Shown here: piece after piece, positions 26,617 to 34,473 of the stretch | Layout of the letters: each line of letters starts with the position of its first letter | Position numbering within the stretch: position 1 is the stretch's first letter | Assembly: GCA_039586035.1 (NCBI GenBank) | Contig: JBDHLD010000003.1 | Coordinates: forward strand, 1 to 64,000 | Length of the DNA: 64,000 nt | Source: JBDHHQ01 sp039586035 | GTDB lineage: Bacteria > Gemmatimonadota > Gemmatimonadetes > Longimicrobiales > Gaopeijiaceae | Reading direction: 5' to 3' | Made by a program: the position numbers and the translations under genes | Notes under the pieces: generated by a model | Databases searched by the model: none | What the model saw: the letters and a program-made list of their open reading frames with translations, nothing else | Told to the model about the DNA's origin: nothing

Positions 26617-26938
26617 GTGCGTCTTCGATGCGGCACGTTGAAACGATGGCGATGGTCATCCAGAGACGATTCGGAGACGCGACCGCCGAGCAGGACGCTG
26701 CGTCGGTGGGAGCGAGCCGGGAGCTTGGAGCCTGGTGAGCCTTCGGAGAGGTCGCTGTACTCCGAAGAAGTCCCTGGAGCTCAGGGGCGGCCCGAGTCGC
26801 AGACCGCGCGACACAAGGGAAGAAGTGGCTCGACGCCGACTGTCTGCACGTAGACGGAATCCAAGGTGCGGATCGAGCGACGGCAGCGAAAACTGGATCC
26901 CCCGGCAATGGCGTGCCATGCCGGGGGGTTCGTTTTTT
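26617..26938 (+). ncRNA. Candidate structured non-coding RNA of about 320 nt, family not identified
   Basis: A region with its own promoter and a strong intrinsic terminator but no convincing protein. The only sizeable frame (80 codons from 26611) is Arg/Ser-rich, without the strong third-position GC bias of neighbouring genes. Local stems can be drawn: CGTGCGTC/GATGC..ACG at 26616-26637, CTTCGGAG (26741-26748) with CTCCGAAG (26760-26767), nested within GAGCT/AGCTC (26721-26725 with 26778-26782), and GTCGC/GCGAC at 26796-26812. The ends can pair long-range: CGTC and TCGAT at 26620-26629 with ATCGA and GACG at 26872-26882. I looked for RNase P RNA, tmRNA, SRP RNA, T-box and cobalamin motifs and found none; 6S RNA is not excluded. 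It is transcribed towards, and ends before, the convergent RNase HI-like gene. Confidence 0.5.
26899..26937 (+). terminator. Strong intrinsic terminator
   Basis: CCCCCGGCA (26899-26907) pairs with TGCCGGGGG (26919-26927), extended inward by TGG/CCA with one bulged A, followed by TTCGTTTTTTT. The clearest Rho-independent terminator on the plus strand of this window. It would end the RNA candidate transcript before the convergent gene at 27037. Confidence 0.85.
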
Positions 26939-27036
26939 TGGGGACGTCCATCGGAGAAGCCACCCCTGGGGGGCGCCTCGCGTGGAGTCCTCTCACCGTC
27001 GGCGGAGCTCCTGAGGTCGATGCCGAGCGTGCCGAT

Positions 27037-27624
27037 TCAGATCGTCTCGGGGGACTCGAATTCGAAGTAGTCCAGGTACTGTCCCTTTGTCTCCCGCTCT
27101 CGCTCCAGCCAATCCTCGAACCCCGAGGGCTGCAGTCCCGCGGAGCCACTGAGCTCTTTCGCGGCTCGCACCGCGAGTTCGTTGGCGTATTCGTTCTTCG
27201 GATGGCCAGCGTGACCGCGGACCCAGCGCCACTCCACCGAGTGTCGATTCGCCACGCGATCCAACGTCTGCCACAGCTCGAGGTTCTCGATCCGGCCGCC
27301 CTTCCGTCGCCAGCCTCGTCGCTTCCAGCCGGGAACCCACTCCCGCATGCCCTTCACCAGGTATTGGCTGTCGGAGACGAAGATCACCCTGCAGGCTCTC
27401 TTCAGCGCCCCCAGGGACTCAATGGCGCTTCGGATCGCCATCCGGTTGTTGGTGGTGTCAGGATCCGAAACCCATATGTCTCGGCGCTCCCACGCCCCGT
27501 CCGCCCAGTACTCCACCAGTCCCGCGGCTCCCCCGGGATTCGCTCTCGCCTCGAATTGATTCCCGAGGCAGGACTCGTCTGCGTGAATGTAGACCGTAGG
27601 GGCCTGCGAGGGTTCTTCGGCCAT
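27037..27624 (-). CDS. RNase HI-fold protein with altered catalytic residues, 195 aa
   Basis: Fold assignment is clear from DESCLGN, DTTNNRM, VIFVSDSQYLVKGMREWVPG, LELWQTLDRVANRH and WVRGHAGHPKNEYANELA, which align with E. coli RNase HI (which degrades RNA in RNA:DNA hybrids). Of the four catalytic carboxylates, Asp10 and Asp70 equivalents are kept (Asp16, Asp85). The Glu48 position, normally N-N-R-M-E, is Ala63, and the Asp134 position is Asn148. The usual T-D-G-S turn is D-E-S, placing Glu17 beside Asp16. A 5-7 residue insertion follows the first strand. A C-terminal acidic/aromatic tail of about 40 residues is extra. Activity may be reduced, altered or rescued by Glu17. Single gene, convergent with the RNA candidate. 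Confidence 0.85.
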   Translation of the reverse strand: MAEEPSQAPTVYIHADESCLGNQFEARANPGGAAGLVEYWADGAWERRDIWVSDPDTTNNRMAIRSAIESLGALKRACRVIFVSDSQYLVKGMREWVPGWKRRGWRRKGGRIENLELWQTLDRVANRHSVEWRWVRGHAGHPKNEYANELAVRAAKELSGSAGLQPSGFEDWLERERETKGQYLDYFEFESPETI

Positions 27625-27748
27625 GGGACCGTGTCCGAGGAGTGTCGTGACGGTCGAAAGGTAGCCGGGTCGCGGCCCGGTCGGGAGCCCTCACCGCCGA
27701 GCCAGCGAGGGTCCTGGCCCAACCCGGTCACCGGTCCGCGGCGGGGAG

Positions 27749-27776
27749 TTGACCGCCGGTCTCCGCGCTCTACATT
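27749..27776 (+). promoter_or_regulatory. Promoter for carA
   Basis: TTGACC (27749-27754), 16-base spacer, TACATT (27771-27776). Predicted start about 27783, 50 bases before the proposed TTG start codon. Its position rules out a carA start at 27749. Confidence 0.6.
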
Positions 27777-27832
27777 CCGGCGGTCGCGGCGGGCTCAGCC
27801 CGCCTTGCCCCATCCCGGGCCGGACGCAGCCG

Positions 27833-28963
<1,131 letters not shown>

Positions 28964-29061
28964 GGGGCTACGGGGCGGGCCGTGGGATCTCGGGGGGCTC
29001 GACCCTGCCGTGGACGGGAGGGCCGCGCACCCCGGATGAGACGGCTAGGTTCTGACACGAC

Positions 29062-29091
29062 TTGACGTTCCCCGGACGCATCGATTACCGT
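29062..29091 (+). promoter_or_regulatory. Promoter for the HU/IHF-like gene
   Basis: TTGACG (29062-29067) and TACCGT (29086-29091), spacing 18. Gives a leader of about 135 bases before the ATG at 29232. Confidence 0.5.
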
Positions 29092-29231
29092 GCTTGCCCC
29101 GCACGGCCTCGGAGCGTTCCGCTCCGGGTTCTGGGCCTTACCCGGGCTTCTCGCCGGCACGGGCAAGGGGTGCCCAACCACGAACGCGTGAAGCTGTCGC
29201 ACATTCGGGCTTTTCGAATTGGGAGGGATGG

Positions 29232-29522
29232 ATGACGAAAGCGGACCTGGTGGAGCAGGTTTCTGAGGCCATTGGTCCCGGTATCACCAAGAAGGATTGT
29301 GCCCTCGTGGTCGACGGCTTTCTGAATGCCGTCAAGCACGCTCTGGCCGATGGCGAGAACATCGAGATCAGGGGATTCGGCACCTTCAAGGTGAGGAGCA
29401 GGAAGTCCCGAATGGCAAGGAATCCGCGGACGGGGGAGCCGGTGGAGGTCCCGTCCCGGACCGTGCCGGTGTTCAAGCCCTCCAAGCATCTCCGGGCAAG
29501 GGTGGCCCGGAGGGGGGGCTGA
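29232..29522 (+). CDS. HU/IHF-family nucleoid DNA-binding protein, 96 aa
   Basis: Small histone-like protein that bends DNA and organises the nucleoid. MTKADLVEQVSEAIGPGITK and CALVVDGFLNAVKHALADGE form the two dimerisation helices. IEIRGFGTFKVRSRKSRMAR leads into the beta-arm, whose tip carries RNPRTGEPV with the intercalating proline. The C-terminal VPVFKPSKHLRARV is typical. The ATG at 29232 has GGGAGGG upstream; the frame is open to 29094, but the extra 46 residues have no family match. Sequence alone does not separate HU from IHF subunits. Followed by tandem hairpins ending in a strong terminator. Confidence 0.95.
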   Translation: MTKADLVEQVSEAIGPGITKKDCALVVDGFLNAVKHALADGENIEIRGFGTFKVRSRKSRMARNPRTGEPVEVPSRTVPVFKPSKHLRARVARRGG

Positions 29523-29542
29523 GGCAGCCGTAGACGGCGGCA

Positions 29543-29578
29543 GTCGGGCCCGAGTTCCCCCGAGCTGCCGGGCCCGAC
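29543..29578 (+). terminator. Long hairpin after the HU-like gene
   Basis: GTCGGGCCCG (29543-29552) pairs perfectly with CGGGCCCGAC (29569-29578), loop 16 bases. No T-tract. It is the first of a series of stem-loops (GGCGG/CCGCC near 29590-29608 is another), perhaps protecting the mRNA 3' end or aiding termination. Confidence 0.45.
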
Positions 29579-29620
29579 CCCGACGAGTCGGGCGGGGAGA
29601 GCCGCCCGCTCTCTCCGACG

Positions 29621-29660
29621 AAAGAGCGACCCGTGGTCCAGCCCACGGCGTCGCTCTTTT
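29621..29660 (+). terminator. Intrinsic terminator of the HU-like gene
   Basis: AAAGAGCGAC (29621-29630) pairs with GTCGCTCTTT (29650-29659), and CCGTGG/CCACGG continue the stem inward around a 6-base loop; the 3' arm ends in TTTT. A 16-bp stem with one bulge. The A-rich 5' arm makes it potentially bidirectional. Confidence 0.85.
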
Positions 29661-29708
29661 AACGAAATGGGCGCTCATGCATCTTATCCATCGGTGACGG
29701 ACGCAGCC

Positions 29709-30248
29709 ATGGGGCCGCCCCGCCTGGACGCCGACCTCGTCACTCGCGCTCGGACAGGCGACCTCGAGGCGATGGATGAGCTGGTGCGACGGCATCACGC
29801 CGCCGTGTACCGGACAGCCCTCGGCATCCTCCACGACGAGGACCGGGCGCAGGACGCGGCTCAGGAGGCCTTTCTGAAGGCCATGCGGGGCCTGAGTGGG
29901 TTCCGTGGAGACGCCCGGTTTCTGACTTGGCTGTTGACGATCACCGTGAACGAGGCGAGGGGCATGCTCCGAAGGGTGGGTCGACGCCAGGAGCAGTCCC
30001 TGGAGCATTCGGGTCCGCTCATGGCCGTCGACGCCGATCCGGCCGAGCAGGCGACCCGGGGCATCGAAGTAGCGCGAGCGCGGGCGTGCCTCGCGCGTCT
30101 GCCGGAGAAGCAGAGACTGGCCGTCAGCCTGAGGGTCTTCGAGGGCCTGTCCTTCCGGGAGGTCGGGGAGGCGATCGATTCGAGCGAGGGTGCGGCGAGA
30201 GTGAACTATCATCACGGGATTCGACGACTGCGGGAGATGCTGGAATGA
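29709..30248 (+). CDS. ECF sigma-70 family RNA polymerase sigma factor, 179 aa
   Basis: Region 2: LVTRARTGDLEAMDELVRRH, AAVYRTALGILHDEDRAQDA, AQEAFLKAMRGLSGFRGDAR, FLTWLLTITVNEARGMLRR. Region 4: LPEKQRLAVSLRVFEGLSFR, EVGEAIDSSEGAARVNYHHG. ATG 29709 is chosen; GTG 29694 and ATG 29667 are in frame, but 29667 lies only 7 bases after the terminator T-tract, and codons 29667-29693 have low third-position GC. The stop overlaps the anti-sigma gene by 4 bases. Together with the next two genes it forms a sigma / anti-sigma / periplasmic sensor cassette likely answering envelope stress. Confidence 0.9.
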   Translation: MGPPRLDADLVTRARTGDLEAMDELVRRHHAAVYRTALGILHDEDRAQDAAQEAFLKAMRGLSGFRGDARFLTWLLTITVNEARGMLRRVGRRQEQSLEHSGPLMAVDADPAEQATRGIEVARARACLARLPEKQRLAVSLRVFEGLSFREVGEAIDSSEGAARVNYHHGIRRLREMLE

Positions 30249-30772
30249 GTGACCTCACCTGCCAGGACGTCCGCCCCCTGCTACCGGATTGGGCCAGCCG
30301 GATGCTGCCTTCCGTTCAGTCCGTGGGCGTCGAGGCTCATCTGGCCACGTGCGGCGAGTGTGCGGCGGAGGCGGAGGTGCTGCAGGCCCTGCGGAGCGGC
30401 CGGGCCCAGGCCCCGGAGGGGCTCGCGGGTCGCATTCAGGACGCTCTTCGCCCTTCCCTGGAGTCGTCGGAGACCGCTCCCCGGCCGCCCATGGAAGATT
30501 CTCGCCGCGGCGGTGGGCCAGCTCCGTGGTGGGCACCGCTCCAGCGGCCCGGTCTGGCCGCGGCAGCGGTAGCCGTGCTGGCGCTGGGCACGGCCGTCAT
30601 ATGGCCGCAGGTGCGAGGCGGACCGCCGCTTCCCGACCTCGGCATGGACCTGGAGGCCCCCCTCATGGGCGAGGTCTGGGAGGAGGACGCAGGCATCGTG
30701 GCCGGAGCTCCGGTGTTGGAGGAGCTTTCGGATGAGCAGCTCCTGATCCTGCTCGAGGAGTTGGAAGGATGA
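30245..30772 (+). CDS. Anti-sigma factor, zinc-finger (ZAS/zf-HC2-like) membrane protein, 175 aa
   Basis: The N-terminal cytoplasmic domain contains CQDVRPLLPDW and the HLATCGEC motif (H-x3-C-x2-C), the zinc-binding signature of ECF anti-sigma factors. A Pro-rich stretch leads to one membrane helix near 100-118 (GLAAAAVAVLALGTAVIWP). The extracytoplasmic tail is acidic, ending EELSDEQLLILLEELEG. ATGA overlap with the sigma gene upstream and with the next gene downstream indicates tight translational coupling. Expected to hold the sigma factor at the membrane until a signal releases it. Confidence 0.85.
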   Translation: MSDLTCQDVRPLLPDWASRMLPSVQSVGVEAHLATCGECAAEAEVLQALRSGRAQAPEGLAGRIQDALRPSLESSETAPRPPMEDSRRGGGPAPWWAPLQRPGLAAAAVAVLALGTAVIWPQVRGGPPLPDLGMDLEAPLMGEVWEEDAGIVAGAPVLEELSDEQLLILLEELEG

Positions 30773-31311
30773 GGTTCGGGAGACTACGCCCATTCGTCAC
30801 GGCAGCCGCGCTGGCCCTGCTGGTCCCGGCAGCTGCTTCGGCTCAGCAGCCCAACCGGTCACAGCGAGTCCCGCTGACGCAGCAGGAACGGCAAGAGCTG
30901 GAACGACGTGTGCGGCAGCAGTTCGATCAGCGGATGCGGGACGAGATGGGGCTGTCGTCTGCGGAGCAGCAGCGCTTCATGGCGTTGGTGCAGGACTTTC
31001 GGGATCAACGGCTCGAGCTCAGCCTCGAGATGCGGCAGCTCCAGGTGCGCCTTCGCCGGGAGGGTCGACGGGAAGACCTGACCGATGAGGAGGCCCAGGC
31101 GCTGCTCGACCAGGCCGCGGGGCTTCGGGACCGGGAGGCTCGCCTGTTCCGAGAGGAGCAGGAGGCCCTACTGACGATTCTGGGACCCGCCCAGCTCGTG
31201 AAGCTCTACCAGTGGCGCGAGGCGGTTACGCAGCGTCTGCGTCGGCTGCAGGGCGCCGATCCCGGGAGGAACGACGGGCAGGGCCACCCCGACCCGCTGG
31301 GCTGGCCCTGA
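30769..31311 (+). CDS. Periplasmic Spy/CpxP-like (LTXXQ-type) helical protein, 180 aa
   Basis: Signal peptide MRFGRLRPFVTAAALALLVP with cleavage near ASAQQ (residues 22-26). The mature protein is highly charged and helical: LTQQERQELERRVRQQF, LSSAEQQRFMALVQDFRDQR, LTDEEAQALLDQAAGLRDRE, then LLTILGPAQLVKLYQWREAV. The arrangement resembles the Spy/CpxP/LTXXQ group of periplasmic stress chaperones and metal-stress sensors, many of which are encoded after an ECF sigma and its anti-sigma. Overlaps the anti-sigma gene by 4 bases. Function inferred from family resemblance and operon position. Confidence 0.75.
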   Translation: MRFGRLRPFVTAAALALLVPAAASAQQPNRSQRVPLTQQERQELERRVRQQFDQRMRDEMGLSSAEQQRFMALVQDFRDQRLELSLEMRQLQVRLRREGRREDLTDEEAQALLDQAAGLRDREARLFREEQEALLTILGPAQLVKLYQWREAVTQRLRRLQGADPGRNDGQGHPDPLGWP

Positions 31312-31462
31312 AGCGGCCTGGTGGGTGTTCGCCGTGCCGCGTCCACGGCCGGGCTAGCGGTCGCCCGCCCGTTACCGAGGCGCTACGCCTGAACCCCTCG
31401 GTGTAGGGATCCGGAGCGCTCGGATCGCGTACTCTCCGCCGTCGTCGCGGGACCCTGGAACG

Positions 31463-31492
31463 TTGACCCGTTCGGCGGGGTTGGTGTACCAG
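31463..31492 (+). promoter_or_regulatory. Possible promoter for the moaD-moaE-moaA cluster
   Basis: TTGACC (31463-31468) with TACCAG (31487-31492) 18 bases on. Fits the TAC-type -10 of this window at the first three positions only. About 50 bases upstream of moaD. Confidence 0.35.
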
Positions 31493-31549
31493 TTGTTCAC
31501 CCGGCTCACGCCCCGTCGGCCCACCCCCACCCATCCGGAGTTCAGTCCC

Positions 31550-31795
31550 ATGCGGGTTCACGCCCGATTCTTCGCCTTCTACCGGGAATTGCTGGGCTCC
31601 ACGGAGCTGCCCGTGGACCTTCCGGACGGTGCCACCGTGGGCGATCTGGTGACGAGCCTCCGGGGGCGCGGGCGGCCGTTCGACGGCCTGCCGGTCGAGC
31701 CGGCCGTCGCCGTCAATCGGACGTACCGCGGACTCGATGCTCATCTGACGGACGGCGACGAAGTGGCCTTCATCCCGCCGGTGGCCGGGGGGTAG
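31550..31795 (+). CDS. moaD: Molybdopterin synthase small subunit (sulfur carrier), 81 aa
   Basis: Ubiquitin-fold sulfur carrier whose C-terminal Gly-Gly is thiocarboxylated to sulfurate precursor Z. Reads VHARFFAFYRELLG, DLPDGATVGDLVTSL, AVAVNRTY, DGDEVAFIPPVAGG; the terminal GG is present. The ATG at 31550 has GGAG 9 bases upstream; the frame is open further upstream but without similarity. It lies 48 bases ahead of moaE, its enzymatic partner. Confidence 0.92.
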   Translation: MRVHARFFAFYRELLGSTELPVDLPDGATVGDLVTSLRGRGRPFDGLPVEPAVAVNRTYRGLDAHLTDGDEVAFIPPVAGG

Positions 31796-31843
31796 CCACC
31801 GACGCGCGCCCGACATCAGGACTCCCGAACCCTTGTCGCTGCC

Positions 31844-32350
31844 ATGCTCACAGAGATAACCCAGGACCCCATCGATCCGGACGCGATACTCAGGAGCGTC
31901 GGCGGCTCCGCCGACGGCGCGGTGGTGCTGTTCCTGGGCACCGTGCGGAATCAAAACGAGGGGCGGAGCGTCGAGGGCATGGAGTACGAGGCGTATGAAG
32001 AGATGGCAAGCGAGGTTCTGAGCACCATCGCCGTCGAAGCCGCCGCGGCGCTCGGCACGGATCGGGTTGCCGTCGTGCATCGGGTCGGCTCACTGTCGGT
32101 AGGGGAGGTGAGCGTCGGCATCGCCGTTTCGAGCCCCCACCGCGCACAGGCGTATGACGCATCCCGCTACGTCATCGAGGAGATCAAACAGCGTCTACCG
32201 GTTTGGAAGCGCGAGCACTACACGGACGGCGAACGCTCCTGGGTGCGGGGGCACACGCCTCGACCCGGGGCAGAGATGGCGAATCGGCACGAGCTGCCCC
32301 ACGGCACATCCGAAGCCGGTGGGAGCAGCGGGAAGGAGCGGGAGGGTTGA
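31844..32350 (+). CDS. moaE: Molybdopterin synthase catalytic subunit, 168 aa
   Basis: Large subunit of MPT synthase, converting cyclic pyranopterin monophosphate to molybdopterin with MoaD thiocarboxylate. Contains GAVVLFLGTVRNQNEGRSVE, LEYEAYEEMA-like helix (here MEYEAYEEMA), RVAVVHRVGSLSVGEVSVGI, SSPHRAQAYDASRYVIEEIK and VWKREHYTDGERSWV with the active-site lysine. The last about 35 residues are a non-conserved Gly/Glu-rich tail. Stop overlaps the moaA TTG start by 3 bases (TTGA). Confidence 0.94.
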   Translation: MLTEITQDPIDPDAILRSVGGSADGAVVLFLGTVRNQNEGRSVEGMEYEAYEEMASEVLSTIAVEAAAALGTDRVAVVHRVGSLSVGEVSVGIAVSSPHRAQAYDASRYVIEEIKQRLPVWKREHYTDGERSWVRGHTPRPGAEMANRHELPHGTSEAGGSSGKEREG

Positions 32351-33327
32351 TCGACCAATTCGGTCGCCGAGTCGAGTACCTCCGAGTCTCGATCACCGAC
32401 AAGTGCAACCTCCGGTGCGTTTACTGCATGCCTGTGGAGGGCCTGCCCTGGCTCAAGCGCGACGAGCTTCTCAGCTACGAGGAAATCGCGGAGATCGTCG
32501 CGGTCATGGCGCCCATGGGGCTCCGGCGCGTCCGCTTCACGGGGGGGGAGCCGCTGGTCCGGCGCGACCTGCCGCGGCTGGTGGAGATGGTGGCACGGGT
32601 CGAGGGGATCGAGGACCTCTCAATCTCGACCAACGCGGTGCTCCTGACGGACCTGGCGGAGGACCTGCGGCGGGCCGGAATCAACCGGGTGAATGTCTCC
32701 CTGGACTCCCTCAGAGCCGAGCGCGTCGACGCCATCGCCCGGCGCCCGGGTTCGTACGCACGCATCATGGACGGTCTGGCGGCCGCGGAGGCCGTGGGGT
32801 TCGGGCCCATCAAGATCAACGTGGTCTTGATCGGCGGTCAGAACGACGACGAGATCGCCGACTTCGCGGAGATCACGCGAGAGCGACCGTGGCACGTTCG
32901 GTTCATCGAGCTGATGCCCACGGCCGCCAACCTCGAGTTGAGCGCCGAGCAGTTCGTCTCCTGTGAGGAGGCGCTCCGGCGGGTGCGTGAGGTCGGCGAG
33001 CTCGAGCCAGCGCCCGGACCCACGGGCAACGGCCCTGCCACGTACTACAGGTTCCCCGGGGCCCCCGGTACCGTGGGCGTCATCACGCCCATGAGCCACA
33101 ACTTCTGCGACCGCTGCAATCGCATGCGTCTCACGGCCGACGGTCACCTGCGGCCCTGCCTCTTCGGCGCCATCCAGACCAATCTGCGGGACCCGCTTCG
33201 CGCCGGTCATCCATTGGCGCCTCTCATCGAGGAAACCCTGGCCATCAAGCCCGAGCGGCACAACCTGGTCCAGGGGAGCGCGCTGGGCTCGGGGGGATTG
33301 GTGGCCCTGTCGCAGACCGGCGGCTGA
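32347..33327 (+). CDS. moaA: GTP 3',8-cyclase (radical SAM), 326 aa
   Basis: First enzyme of molybdenum cofactor synthesis; converts GTP to 3',8-cyclo-GTP with S-adenosylmethionine. The N-terminal cluster motif is CNLRCVYC (Cys20, 24, 27), followed by VRFTGGEPLVRRDLPRLV and LSISTNAVLL, VNVSLDSL. The second cluster is provided by NFCDRCNRMRLT and RPCLF. The conserved C-terminal Gly-Gly (LSQTGG) is present. The start is a TTG overlapping the moaE stop, with a GGAAGGAG site upstream; the family N-terminus begins within a few residues. MoaC is not encoded in the window, so the pathway is incomplete here. Confidence 0.94.
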   Translation: MIDQFGRRVEYLRVSITDKCNLRCVYCMPVEGLPWLKRDELLSYEEIAEIVAVMAPMGLRRVRFTGGEPLVRRDLPRLVEMVARVEGIEDLSISTNAVLLTDLAEDLRRAGINRVNVSLDSLRAERVDAIARRPGSYARIMDGLAAAEAVGFGPIKINVVLIGGQNDDEIADFAEITRERPWHVRFIELMPTAANLELSAEQFVSCEEALRRVREVGELEPAPGPTGNGPATYYRFPGAPGTVGVITPMSHNFCDRCNRMRLTADGHLRPCLFGAIQTNLRDPLRAGHPLAPLIEETLAIKPERHNLVQGSALGSGGLVALSQTGG

Positions 33328-33374
33328 AGCACCTTTCCCACCGGCACTTCGCCCTCCCTCGGGGGTTGGAGAAG

Positions 33375-33395
33375 AGGCCCCGTTCGCGGGGGCCT
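33375..33395 (+). terminator. UUCG-capped hairpin after moaA
   Basis: AGGCCCCG (33375-33382), tetraloop TTCG, then CGGGGGCCT (33387-33395) with one extra G. A very stable hairpin without a T-tract, 48 bases after the moaA stop and 20 bases before the mdh promoter. Confidence 0.5.
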
Positions 33396-33414
33396 GGACG
33401 GGGCATTTCGCGCG

Positions 33415-33443
33415 TTGACAGCGTCAGGGGCCGCGGGTACGTT
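33415..33443 (+). promoter_or_regulatory. Promoter for mdh-sdhCAB
   Basis: Perfect -35 TTGACA (33415-33420), 17-base spacer, TACGTT (33438-33443). Predicted start near 33450, 39 bases before the mdh ATG. One of the best promoters in the window. Confidence 0.7.
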
Positions 33444-33488
33444 CCGGCCGCCGAAGAGGCCCGAATCTACTTCTGAATCACGAGACCA

Positions 33489-34430
33489 ATGAGCGCCAAT
33501 AAGATCACGGTGGTGGGGGCGGGGCACGTCGGTGCGACCTGCGCCCAGCGGATCGCGGAGAAAGAGCTCGCCCGGGAAGTCGTGCTGATCGACATCGTCG
33601 AGGGCATCCCCCAGGGCAAAGGACTCGACCAATGGGAGAGCGCACCCATCGAGCGTTTCGACTCGATGGTCGTCGGCGCCAATGACTACGAGCCGTCAGC
33701 CGGCTCCGACATCTTCGTCGTGACGGCGGGGATCGCCAGGAAGCCCGGGATGTCACGGGACGACCTGCTCAAGACCAACGCCGGCATCGTCCGCTCCGTC
33801 TCCAGCGAGATCGCGCGGGTGGCGCCGGACTCGATCGTCATCATGGTTTCCAACCCCCTGGACGTGATGGCGTACGTCGCGATGGAGACCACGGGCTTTC
33901 CCCGTGAGCGGGTCATCGGGATGGCTGGCGTCCTCGACACGGCACGCTACCGGTCTTTCATCGCCATGGAGCTCGACGTGAGCGTGGAGGACATTCAGGC
34001 GCTGGTCCTTGGTGGACACGGAGACACGATGGTGCCGCTGGTCAGCTACACCAGTGTGAGCGGCATCCCGTTGGCGCATTTCCTCTCAGCCGAGCGAATC
34101 GACGCGCTGATCGAGCGGACCCGAAAAGGGGGCGCAGAGATCGTCGGCCACCTGAAGACCGGCAGCGCCTACTATGCACCCTCGGCGGCAGCGACGCAGA
34201 TGGTCGAAGCCATCGTGAAGGACAAGCGCCGGATCCTGCCGTGTGCCGCGTGGCTCGAGGGTGAATACGGTCAGCAGGGGATCTTCCTGGGCGTGCCGTG
34301 CAAGCTGGGAGAGGGCGGGCTCCAGGAGATCGTAGAGGTGGGCCTGACCGACTCGGAGAGCGCGGAGCTCAAAGCAAGCGCGGATGCCGTGCGCGCTACC
34401 ATGGGCGCGCTCTCGGCGGCGGAAGCCTGA
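33489..34430 (+). CDS. mdh: Malate dehydrogenase (LDH-like type), 313 aa
   Basis: Oxidises malate to oxaloacetate with NAD+ in the TCA cycle. VVGAGHVGATCAQRIAEKEL is the Rossmann glycine motif and VLIDIVEG the NAD-selecting Asp. RKPGMSRDDLLKTNAGI holds the substrate arginine; VSNPLDVMAYV, then GVLDTARYRSFIAMEL and the catalytic LGGHGDTMVPL follow. The combination of LDH-like fold with R-K-P-G-M-S-R marks malate rather than lactate specificity. First gene of a run with sdhC 43 bases downstream, joining malate and succinate oxidation. Confidence 0.95.
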   Translation: MSANKITVVGAGHVGATCAQRIAEKELAREVVLIDIVEGIPQGKGLDQWESAPIERFDSMVVGANDYEPSAGSDIFVVTAGIARKPGMSRDDLLKTNAGIVRSVSSEIARVAPDSIVIMVSNPLDVMAYVAMETTGFPRERVIGMAGVLDTARYRSFIAMELDVSVEDIQALVLGGHGDTMVPLVSYTSVSGIPLAHFLSAERIDALIERTRKGGAEIVGHLKTGSAYYAPSAAATQMVEAIVKDKRRILPCAAWLEGEYGQQGIFLGVPCKLGEGGLQEIVEVGLTDSESAELKASADAVRATMGALSAAEA

Positions 34431-34473
34431 TCCCCACCCGTCTTCCCCCACAACCTCCGACCGGGAGAATGGA

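Noticed and set aside
26611..26853. 80-codon plus-strand frame within the RNA candidate
   Set aside because: Its codons lack the strong third-position GC bias of real genes here, there is no ribosome binding site, and the product is an Arg/Ser-rich string without similarity.
26617..26938. Identification of the RNA candidate as RNase P RNA, tmRNA or SRP RNA
   Set aside because: The required core sequences (for example GAGGAAAGTCC for RNase P, the tmRNA acceptor ends, the SRP GGAA tetraloop domain) are absent.
29667..29708. ATG 29667 as start of the ECF sigma gene
   Set aside because: It is 7 bases after a terminator T-tract, lacks a ribosome binding site, and the codons up to 29693 have low third-position GC; a later start is more likely, although not proven.
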